This document shows positions 44,301 to 56,300 of a DNA stretch of 64,000 nucleotides, in pieces. The translations under genes and the position numbers were made by a program. Numbering within the stretch: the first letter of the stretch is position 1; the number at the start of each line of letters is the position of its first letter. Under the pieces are notes generated by a model, which saw only the letters and a list, made by a program, of their open reading frames with translations, did no database searches and was not told the DNA's origin. The stretch is taken from NCBI GenBank assembly GCA_032717465.1, contig CM064657.1, forward strand, positions 49,053,956-49,117,955, given 5' to 3'. This stretch comes from Coenobita brevimanus. Its lineage: Eukaryota; Arthropoda; Malacostraca; Decapoda; Coenobitidae.

Positions 44301-47300
44301 TAAAATGATGGTTATTGAGAGAGAAGGTGACTCCCAGTGTGATGTTACAGTGAATGGAGAGAGACTGGAATTGGTGAGAGAGTTCAAGTACCTGGGTACA
44401 GTGTTAGAAAAGAGAGGAAAACGTGGAAAGGAACTAGCAAGTAGAGTGACACAAGGAAGGAAAGTAGCAGGTGCAATGAAGGCCTTGATAGGAAACAGAG
44501 GCTTGAGTGTTGCAGCTACATGAGGCTTACGTGAAGGAGTGTTAGTGCCAACTTTAACGTATAGATGTGAGACTATGATGTGGCATGAAAAGTCAGGAGT
44601 GAGAGCAGTGGAGATGGGACTTCTGAAGAATGTATGTGGAATACAGAGAGTGGATAGGATATGAAATAATGTGATTTGTGAAAGATGTGGAGTGAGGAAG
44701 TATGTGGACACCAGAATCGAAGAGAGTGTACTGAGATGGTATGGTCATGTGGAGAGAATTGATAACGAGTTGTGAAAAAGGTATATCTGAGCGAATTTGA
44801 AGCAGGGAGGAGGCGAGGTACGCCAAGGGGAAGGTGGAGGGATATGATGGATGAATGTGTGAGGAAGAGAGGTTTGGAAGTTGGTGAGGCTAGGGGACTG
44901 ACAAGAGATTGAGCTGGCTGGATGAATATTGTGAGAAGCACATGGCCAGAGATTTGGCACCCCTTTTTGACATGACAGCATCCAGCTTGACTCTATCGGA
45001 TACGTTTACATGAAAGCTACAGAATGTGGTGAATGTTTTTGGCGGATCAGATAGAGCCAGGATACCGGGGGCTTGGATGGTTAGTGAATGTGAGTGTGGC
45101 CCTTTGGATTGAGCAATCTTGAGCTGTCTGGACATTGCTACTCCTCTCCCTTCGCTAGGGTGGGAAAGGAGGTCCGGATAATGATAATGATGATGATGAT
45201 GATTACTATTTATCTAATGATTGAGTGTTGTGTACTTTTAGGGAAGCATAAAAGTTTCGGTAAGTGCTTTATGTTTCCTGTTATTTGTTCAGTGGCAGAG
45301 ATGTTACTTAACATATAAGTATTAGGTCATAATAACAGTGTAAAATATAAAGATATACCGTAGTACAGTTATTTTATAGCTTCTTTAGAATAATAATCTA
45401 AATGAAAAAGCTACCGGTAAACCATCATCATTATCTAATCCTGTGTTGCCCCACGAGGAGCGTAGGAGCCTGGGGCTAGGCAAGTTGGTCCTGACATTTG
45501 GGATGGGTGACCAGCCTCACACATCCCTGAGTGGCATTACATGAACAATAAACCCCAACCACCCCTTGGATATAAACCTGCACAGGCTCAATCCGATTGG
45601 AGTGCCTTAATTACCCATTAAACCACCAGACACCATAATTTAGTCATATGGTTACCAGCCAGCATGGTACATGGTTTCCTGGTGTACAGGAAACCATCTG
45701 GCTTGTCACTCTGTGTAGTCATCTGTAGACAGAAGGAAGAGGAAAGAATGAAGGAAAGAAAGACACAAGAGCCAGGGAGGAAAGAAGGAAGGAAGAGAGG
45801 AAAGGGCATTAACCAGAGAGCAGCACTACATTGAGTGAGTGGATGGTAGGTGCCCTCACCAAAGGAATTATTATATTTTGATGGAAATTAAAACATTATT
45901 ATATATATATTTTTTTGTACCAGCATTTTGTTCACATTTGCTTAAAAATATTAAGATTTGCAAGTAGTGACTGAACTTAGCACTAAATTTGTTGAACTCA
46001 AAGAAAGGCAGTGATAATTAAGTTGTGTATATTATTTGATTATATACATTTTGCTGAAGATTAATAGAAATAATGAAAAGAAACTGAATTTCTGCTCATA
46101 GCTCTTATACCATCAAAAGTAAACATTAAACATAAGTCATACCATTAACCCCTTCTTTACTGAGCACCATGTCCTTTGTCGGCGCCCCCTCCCCCTCACA
46201 CGAGTTGTCATGCAACGTTTTTGGTGTGTTAGGGGTTGGGTGGGTAATTCATTATTGTGTCCAAGCTAATAACTTTGTGTTAATTATTTTTTACCATCAG
46301 TGATCAGATAAATCTCGAAAGATTGTGCCCCCCAAAAAATATATATATTACATATTTTTGTTTTTTCATAAGTTTTGTTAAAATTTACGTACATAAATAA
46401 CCAATAAATATTTTGGCTTGAAAACAGTAGCATGCACAGGTTATATGTGTACTTGTACAGTGCTCATCAAAATTATCGAGCGCATACCGCCGGGCGCGCA
46501 GTACGTATGGCCAAAAAAGAATCACCCATTTTTGGGGGTAAAAATTGAGCCACAAGTTTGCGGTGCTGGCATGACGTCACGGTACCCTGAGGCCTTCCGA
46601 CGTGCTGGTTGGTTCCCGCCTCAGTTGCCTACGGGCTGCCTGAGAGAGAGGAACTCCGCCGCATCTCCCTTTCTTTTGGCGCCATTTTTTACCGAGTGTC
46701 CCGCAGTGTTTTGGCTTTCACCACTTTGTTATGGCACCTACCTGTGAACTATCGAGCGAAATCATATCCCAGATCATTGCTCTAAAGGAGGCAGGCCACC
46801 AGACAAAGGAAATTAGTGAATTGGTTGGTGTGGCTCGATCGACAGTGCGTCGGTGGTGCGCGCGGTTTCGAGTGGAAAACAGTGGTGAAGTTCCCACAAA
46901 GAAACCGCGGTCTGGTAGGCCTAGGAAAACTTCCATAAGGCCTGTTAATGTTTTAAAACATGCAGTGGAGTTTAATCCTCATGTGAGTGCAAGGAAAATA
47001 AAGGAGAGCAACCCGGAAGTGTTTGGTGAGGTGTCTGTGAGAACAGTGTCTCGTAGGGTCCATGAACTTGGTTACACAAGTCACAGGCCTGTGAAGAAGC
47101 CTCTTCTCACAAAAAACCAGCGACTTCGTAGGCTTGCCTTTGCTAATAAATATCTTAACTGGGGTGAGGAGCAATGGTTGTCAGTGTTGTGGTCTGATGA
47201 AGCAACGTTTAGTGTCACCTGTAATAGAGGAGCACGTGTGTACCGGTGCAAAGGGAGTGACCCACTTGACCCACGGTATGTTGAAAGTACTGTTAAACAT

Positions 47301-50300
47301 CCTGATTCACTCATGGTATGGGCTTGTTTTTCTGGTCAAGGTTTGGGGAAGCTTGTTGTGCTTCCCAAGAATATAAGAGTGAATCAGGATGTGTACCTGG
47401 AGCTTCTGTGTGATCATTTACCAGATTTCTTTGAGCTAACAGGTGCACGAGTGTTTCAGCAGGACGGTGCACCTGCTCACAAGGCCAAATCGGTCACCAA
47501 TTGGCTTCGTGACTGCGAGGTATTATTCATGAAAGACTGGCCAGGAAATAACCCAGACCTCAACCTGATTGAAAACCTCTGGTACCTCGTAAAGAAGAGT
47601 CTCCAAGGGAAGGACATGAGCTCTCTGCCTAAGTTGGAAGCCGCCATTCGTGACTCCTAGGACAAAATACCCCTCCAGCACCTCAGGAGCCTCACCTTTT
47701 CACTTCCAAGACATTTCAGGTCCGTGAAGAAACGTAAAGGATACCCTACTAAGCACTAAAGGTAAATAAAATGCATTATTTATATGTTTTTTCAATGTTG
47801 AAAGGTTTGTTTCGTAGGAGGGACGCAGGGCGCTCGATACATCCGTCGAGCACTATAATTTATGTGGATTTCTTGCAGTAAATAACAGTTTTTTTGTGGG
47901 TGAGAAGGTGACCTAAATACAGGTGCAATCTGAGGCATACGCAACCAGGCAAGGCACTGCCATACACGACAAAAAAGAGTGAAAGAAGTGAAAAAAAAAA
48001 TGAAGAAAGGGGGGGGGAAACTGATGTAAAAGGGAAAGAATGTGGATGTAGAAAGTTTAAAAGTAAAGAAAAAATACAAGGAACAGAATAAGAAGGGATA
48101 GTAAGAGAAAGATGAGAAAGATGAAACAATCAAATGCACTGTAGAGGTGATTTTCATATTGATAAATTACTTCCGGAGGAGTCAGAACTCGAGGCAAACA
48201 CACTTGACACACAACTTTCACTGTCATCTGTGTTCCCACCCTCACTCTCTTCTGGCTCATACAATGGATCATCGTCACTTTCCTCAGACAACCACTCATT
48301 ATTAGATTCATTTAGATCACTGTCTGAATGGAGGGTAAAATCCTCCTCCTCATCACTTGACGAAATACTTCTGTATAACGGGGTTTGTGGCAGTGTTCAG
48401 CGCAGAGTACACAAGCCCTCCAGGGCCACAGGCACACTAAGTCATCATTCACAAATTTACTTGAAAAAGTTGCAGACACGCAGGGGAGGCGTGGGTGGTG
48501 GGGAGGCTGATAATCTGATTGGTGCTTGAGAAATTATGTCATATATGCAGTCTACAGTTGGTTGAAACAAATGAGGTTTCATGACGTATATATGACATAA
48601 TAATGTAACCATTGGTTGAGAAAAAAGGAGGGTTACCGTATAGTCCAGCTTTTTCTGCAGCTGAAAACCACATGGAAGGATGAGCCATACCGAGGCAGCA
48701 AAGCCAAGCAGACAACCATGATGTTTGCAAGTACATGTGTACTTCCAAAATTTTCTCGGTACCTACTACCTCAATGGCTTTAAGAATGGAAGTACACATG
48801 TACTGCCAAATGCATTTCAGTAAAGAATGGGTTAATGGACCACCACCAGTGTGGAAGTCTGTACAATCAGAGTCTGACTGGCAAGTTCCTACTAGTCCTC
48901 TACAGCACTTTGACAGAAGACTACTCTTTAGATATTTGTGTTGAGCTTCATTCTAACCACAGTGATAAAATATTATGGTCTAAATGTTCCGCATGTCTTA
49001 GTTCAAGCATTTTCCATTGAAGACAATCAGTAGATGTGGGATAAGACCATATATTTGAAAAATAATTGTCATCATTACTTTTTTAGTTCACACCTAAAAT
49101 GGTGGAGAAATAAGTGTTAGAGTCTAAGGTCATTGTGTAAACAAACAGTTATTTATTTTTCATCATTACTCAGCCGATTCCAATTATCAGACAAGTTTTC
49201 CTACCTGATACTGATACCAATATTAGTTGGCTTTTGCATGCTGATTTACAGCACGAACTGATGGTTTTTCAGTATTCTGAGTGACTTTTGTGATTCCTTA
49301 ACACTTCTTCCTTATGCCATACTCACTGGGCATGTCACCTATGGCTTTATAATATTCTTAGTGGTTTTGAGATTCCATAACATCTTTTCCATAGAGATTT
49401 ATGTTGCACTTACCATACTCATTGAGTGTAACTGCTTCTTAACACTAACCTCTCTTTACCTCCCTCAGATCTTCCCAGGCTTAACCCCACACTTGCTGAC
49501 ACTCGAGGGGCACTTCCTCTTGCCTTTCTACAGGGAGTTCTTCATGACTACAGGTCAGTAACCACCCACTTTTTTTTTCTTTCTTTCATGCATGCTTATG
49601 TATATCTCTCCCTGTCATGTTTTATTTTCCCTTGCTTTCCTTACCCAATCTCATCCATCCCGAGGTGTGGAAAAGATGTCATAATTATGATGATGGTGGT
49701 GGAATTGGTGGTCGTGATGTTTTACTTTCTGTTTGGAAAACTATATTTTCTTACACCACCAGAGTACTCTGGCAGCTCAAGTTTATAACTTTGTCCTCTT
49801 GTTCTTACACCATCCCCTATGATATAATCATCTCTAGCACTCTTTTAAATACTGTGTGTGCACTTATACAACATTTTCATATCTCCTTTTTTCTTCTTTC
49901 TTGCAACATAGGTAATTTCAACCATTGTAGCCTCTCAGACTGCAGCTTTCTCATGTTTGGGATCATCATAGTATCCATGCATTGTAGAAGGTGCTACCCA
50001 AAAGTTCCCAAAATTTGACTGTAGAAGGGAAAAACTTGCATGAAGTCCTAATCACCACCATCACCTTCAAAGTAGTCTTCTTGGGCTTGCGGACATCGAT
50101 CCCAGCGCTTCTCCCATGATCAGAACGCATTCTGGAAGTGCTTGAGCATCAGCTTTATCAGGACCTTCCGCGATTCCTCCTGGATCACCTCAATGATGTC
50201 AAATCTTGGTCCTTTCAGCTGGATTTTTATTTTCAGAAAGAGGAAAAAATCACAGGGGGCCAAATCTGGTGAATACGGAGCGTGGGGGACAACCGACATC

Positions 50301-53300
50301 TTTTTTTATGCCAATAACTGCCGAATGACAAGAGTTGTGTGCATAGGTGCATTGCCATCGTGATGCACCTATTTGTTTTTGCACCACTTGTCAGGAAGTT
50401 GTCACCTTACATCCTCTCAGAGCCATCCCAAAACGTCGCAGTAGAATTTCTCATTGATGGTCTGTCCTTGGGAAACGAATTCCTTATGAACAATGCCCTC
50501 CATGTCAAAGAAAGTGACGAGCATTGACTTCACATTGCATTTTACCTGATGTGCCTTCTTTGGTCGGGGTGAATTTGGGCTCATCCACTGCAATGATTGT
50601 TGTTTGGTTTCTGGGTTGTACCTGTAAACCCAGCTTTCATCACCAGTAGTGACACTTGAGAGGAAGTTAGGGGGCATTTCTGGCCATTTCCTTGAACTCC
50701 GTGCAGACCATGCGATGCTGCTTTTGCTTATCGGTCGGAAGCCTCTGGACAAACTTCACAGCGATTTGTCTCGCATCAGGGTCACCAGACAGAATGTGTT
50801 GGCAAGTTCCATATGATATGCTTACAATGTCACAAACATCTTGGATTGTCCTCTTGCAGTCTTGAGGATGGTTGCATGAACTTTGGCTATTTTGTCAAGA
50901 GTTGAAATGGTGGAAGGGCGGACCAGAACTTGCATCGTCATCTGTTGACGTTTGTCTGTTTTTAAAATGCTTAAACCAGTGTTAGGTTTATGTAACCCCC
51001 AAAGCATTGTCACCAAATGCATGTTTTAACATTTTATGAGTTTCTGCTGCATTCCTCATGAGTTTCAAGCAAAATTTGTTGCACACATTTTGTTCTGTAA
51101 CGTCCTCCATTTTTTATATAACAAAATTGGCAAACTAACCCAAACACAGCAATAAAAAAACACACACCTGGAGCAAATGCATCCACCCTGCACAATGCTA
51201 TTTGACATACTAACAAACAAAGGGTGCGTGCACTGCCACCAAGCATCCACACACTGTACGACAAGTGGTTTCCGCCCTGCTTTCAAATTTCCGGAACTTT
51301 TGGATAGCATCTGTACTTTCTCTAATTTATTTATAGTTTACTTAAGTAGGGAGACAACACAACTGCAGCATATTCTAATCTAGGTCTTACCATTGTCATT
51401 ATCAATTTACTTAGCATATCTTCGCTCATATACATAAAATGATATTGTATTTGCTAAAAGATTGTATTTTCCTCTGGTTATCTTATTTACAGTATATGCT
51501 TCTTGTTGTTGTTGTTGTTGTTTTTTTTTAATGCGAGGAAGAAGTAACCAAAGGCAAAGAGCCTGCAATAACAGTTCCCTCCAAGAGAAAAACAAAATAC
51601 AAGAGAGAGCCAAATTCAAGATCCAATCATTTCGATATGCCTGGACACACTGCGTTTGAAAGACTGGAGATCATAGGCAGCAGAAAATACAGACAGAGGG
51701 AGACAGTTCCAGAGTTGACCTGTTGCATAAATGAAGGACTGGGAGTAATGATTAACTCTTGCATTAGAGAGTTGGACAGAAAAGGGATGAGAGTTTGCTG
51801 CTATACGGGTGCTACGCACCCGTTGTAGAGGTGGAGGAATGCATGCAGACAGTTCAGAGGAGTAGTGACCATTGAAGTAGCGATAGAAAAGAGATAAAGA
51901 TGCAACATTGCGGCGAAGAGATGGAGGTTGAAGGTAGTCAGTAAGAGGTGGAGAGTTAATGAGACGAAAAGCCTTTGACTTCACCCTGTCGAGAAGACCT
52001 GTTTGTGGGGAGCCTCCCCACACATGAAAGTTGTACTCCACACAGGGGCAGATAAAACCCCTGAATAGAGTCAACAATTGTGCAGGGGTAAAGAAAGAAT
52101 GGAGTCGGTTTAGCACACCTAATCTCTTGGAAGCAGATTTTACAAGAGATGTAATATGATCTTTCCAAGATAAGTCCTGAGAAAATGAAACCCCAAGCAT
52201 GTTCAAGGATGATGCAGGATTAAGCTGAATATTATTAAACATTAGTGGGTATACCTGTGGAAGATTTTGTCAGGTTGATATGTGTAAGAACTGAGTCTTA
52301 GATGCATTAAAAACAACCAGATTACTTTTACCCCAGTCAGAGATACGAGCCAAGTCAGACATTAGGTGTGCCATAGCCTCATCCCTTGTTTGTTGAAGTA
52401 ACTGCTGAGATGGGTGATGTGGGAACCGAATGGAAAGGTCAAGGGTGGAGTCATCAGTGTATGAGTGGATAGAGTTAGATGTACAGCTTAGAAAGTCACT
52501 GATGAATAAAAGGAAGAGAGTTGGTGATAGGACAGATCCCTGAGGAATACCACTGTTGATAGATCTTGGAGAAGAACGATGGCCATCTACAACAGCGGCT
52601 ATAGAACAACCAGAAAGGAAGCTAGCAATGAAGGCTCAGATAGAAGGATGGAAACCGTAAGAGAGCAGTTTGGAAATTAAAGATTTATGCCAGATGCGAT
52701 CGGAAGCCTTTGAGATGTCAAGTGCAATGGCAAAGCTTTCGCCAAAGTCCCGAAAGGAGGATGACCAGGAGTCTGAAAGGTAGGTGAGAAGATCGCCAGT
52801 GGAGCATCCCTGATGGAACCCGTACTGACGATCAGAAAGAAGGTTGTGATAGGAAAGATGCCTTAAAATTTTTCTATTGAGAATTGACTCGAAAACTTTT
52901 GAAATACTGTACAGGACATTAAAGCAATTGGACGATAGTTAGAGGGTTGGGAATGGTCACCCTTCTTTGGGACTGGCTGAATAAGAGCAAACTTCCAGCA
53001 AGAAGGAAAGGTACAAGTTGGCAGACAAAGGCGAAAGAGTTTGCCTAGGCAGGGTGTAAACACAGAAGCACAGTTCTTGAGAATGACAGGAGGGACCCCA
53101 TCAGGCCCATATGCCTTGTTAGTATTGAGGCCAGTGATGGCAGAAAATACATCAGCTGAAGAAATTTTAATGTCAGCCATGCTCAAGTCAGAAGGGGGAA
53201 GTGATGGAGGAACAGCACCAGAATCATCTAAGGTGGAATTGGAGGAGAAAGTCTGTTTGAAGAGATCTGCTTTATCAGTAGAAGAAATAGCTACAGAACC

Positions 53301-56300
53301 ATCAGAGTAGAAAAGAGGAGGGAAGGATGATGAGGTAAAGTTGTTAGAAAGGTTTTTGGCAAGGTACCAGAAGGAGCGGGAAGAATTCGAGTTGAGAGTT
53401 GAGAGCATTTAGTACGGATGAAATTATTTTTAGCAGAGTGAAAAACAGACTTAGCACGATTTCAGGCAGAAACGTGAAGATGATGTGATTCAGGGGTGGG
53501 TTGGCTCCGGTACCTTTTGTAGGCCCTCTCCTTGTTGCGGACAGCATTAGAACAAGCGTGATTAAACCAAGGCTTTCTTGCGTTAGACAAAGGTTACGAG
53601 AAAGGAATGTATGCTTCCATGCCCGAGAGAATAACCTCCATAATGCACAAGGCACACTCGGATGGCTCCCGGCCATGGAAGCAATAATCATTCCAGGGAA
53701 AATAAAAGAAGTACTGCCTGAGGACCTCCCAATCCGCAGCTCCAAAGTGCCACAGATGACGTTTCTTTGGAGGGTCCACAGGCCGTACCGGAGTGATAGG
53801 ACAGGTTAAGGTGATAAGGTTGTGATCGGAGGAGCCCAACGGAGAGACAAGATTAACAGTGTAAGCAGAAGGATTAGTTGTAAGGAAGAGGTCAAGTATG
53901 TTGGAGCTCTCTTCAAAGCTGTCTGGGGTACGGGTAGGGTGCTGTACAAGCTGCTCTAGGTCATTAAAGATAGAAAAGATATAGGCTTTTTCACCAGGTG
54001 GATCAGTGAAGGGAGAGGAGAGCCAAAGGTGGTGGTGAACGTTGAAATCTCCTAAAATGGAGATTTCCGAGAAAGAAAAAATGGATAGAATGTGTTCCAT
54101 CGTAGAAGTAAGATAGCTGAAGAATTTTTGATAGTCAGTAGAATTAGGGGATAAGTAAACAGCACAGATATATTTAGTCATTGAATGACAGGAAAGCCGA
54201 AGCCAGAGTGTAGAGAATTCAGAAGAATCGAGTTCAGGAGCACGAGAGCAAGATAAGTCATTGCATATACAGTATATACACAACATCCACCTTTGGCTTT
54301 GAAATGAGTATAGAGAAAGTAGGAGGATACAGAAAAGGGTTTGCTGTCAGTTGCCTCAGACAGCTGAGTTTCAGTTAGAAAGAGAAGGTGAGGTTTAGAG
54401 GAGGAGAGGTGGTGCTCAACAGAGGGAAAGTTAGAGGAAAGGCCGTGAATGTTGCAGAAATGAAGTAGTGAGTGATTATTCTTTGCTGTATTATTACACC
54501 CAAATCCTTCTCATATGTTGTCTTGGCAATGTCTTCCATCCAAATTTTATATTCCCATTTTGGTCTTGCTTACACCAATCTGTCACATGACTTGAGCATT
54601 AAATCAATCTTCCGTTCCTTGCTCCATCTGTATAGTTGATTGAGGTACTCTTGCAGTTCGCAACAGCTTCTCTCATATTCATAATTTTCGCGTCATCAGC
54701 AAACATATTCATATATGATTGAACTTCATTTGACCTATTATCTAAGGTACAAAAATTAGGAACATTGGGGTGCCTTAATTACCCACTAAACCACCAGATG
54801 CCATAATTTGGTTATGTGGTTGCCACCCAGTGCAGTAAATGGTTTCCTGGTGTACAAGAAACTGTTTGGCTTGTCACTCAGTGTAGAGTCATGAGCAGAC
54901 AGAAGGATGAGGAAAGAATGAAAGAAAGAAAGACAGAAGAGGAAGGAAGGAAAGAAGGAAGTGAGAAAAGGGCAGTCACCAGAGAACAGCACTTCATTGA
55001 GTGAGTGGATAGTGAACGCCCCCACCTACCACTTAAAGATTTTAAATAATCTCAGAATCACAAGATCAAGTAATTGATTTCATTGTCATTAAATCAGCTC
55101 AAACTACACCTTAAGCATGTAAACTCTAAACATTGCAAAGTGTTTTAAGGCAATCACATACTTAAATTATGATTGCTTGATCTGTGTGGATGGCACCCAT
55201 TGTTTGTGGATTTTTGCCATTTAAAGTTTGTAATGCATCACCCATGAAAAGCTGTACATGACCATAACATCTAGCCGGTCCCATGACAGGAACAGTGAGT
55301 GCAACTCGAGAGAGTATGAACTACCTTTTAAGCCAGGAGGAAGGTGGGAAGGCACTGGGTTTAGTTGTAGGAGGAGCCAATGAGAGTCTTGACTGTCACC
55401 CTCGGTCTGTCACGCTGCACCTCAGCAAACGAAAAGGATTCTGCAAAATGGCACTCAGACATGGGTAGGTTTGGATTTTACCACTGTACAGTGAAAGTAG
55501 ATGATGTATATTCCAATTTCCACTTGGTTAACGCCCGAATGCCGCAAGGATCATTTCTGGCTCCAACCCTATTCCTAATTCATGTTAATGATCTCTTATG
55601 TGTCACCCATAATCCCATCCATTCATGTGCAGATGACTCAACACATCATAGTTCATTCATACTTAAACAACCATTCTCAAGGTTTAATATCCCTAACTTT
55701 TAACTCAGTACAGCTGTCTCCATAAATCAAGACTTACTTAGGATCACTGAATGGGGACAAAATAGCCTTCTCTCATTTAATACTAGTAAAACCAAATATG
55801 TGCAGTTTACTAATAGACAGATATTGTCAGATTCCTATACCCCCGGTATTACCTCAGTGCTACTAATATTCCTATCTCCAAGAGTATTGAAATTCTCGGT
55901 GTTTCACTTAACATTGCCCGCAGCTGGACCTCTCATGTCAGATTGCTTGCTAAAAACGCCTCAAGGAAACTTATATTATTGTACAGAGTTCATAGCCACT
56001 TGAGTGACAAGCAGTTATCTATAGTTTATAAGAGTCTTGTGCGCTTTCAGCTGGAATATTGCTCACTCTTGTGAAATGGATGTGGAGAGGTTGCACTAAA
56101 ACAACTAGACAAAATTCAGAGCAAAGCTGTTAGAATTATTAATAACCCTGCTATCACAAATAAACTACCTCCCCTACAAGTAAGAAGGAATGTTGCCTCC
56201 CTTGCATTGTTTTACAGATACATTTATGGCAAATGCTCAGATGAAGTTTCATCCATTGTGCCACCTCTCCATGCCTTGCCCTGTGCTACACAGGCTTCTG

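Larger units (their letters stand above)
46149..48831. mobile_element. piggyBac-type element with nested Tc1-like insertion
   Basis: Both ends abut TTAA (46145-46148 and 48832-48835). Terminal repeats are CCCCTTCTTTACTGAG and, reversed, CCCATTCTTTACTGAA. Without the 1398-bp Tc1-like element it is about 1.28 kb, too short for a full transposase. The only protein-like trace is an acidic segment on the minus strand at 48154-48396. The right end carries two inverted AAGTACA.ATGTACTT-type palindromes. Confidence 0.7.

Noticed and set aside
53041..53310. 89-residue plus-strand frame
   Set aside because: Antisense of the LINE C reverse transcriptase N-terminal region.
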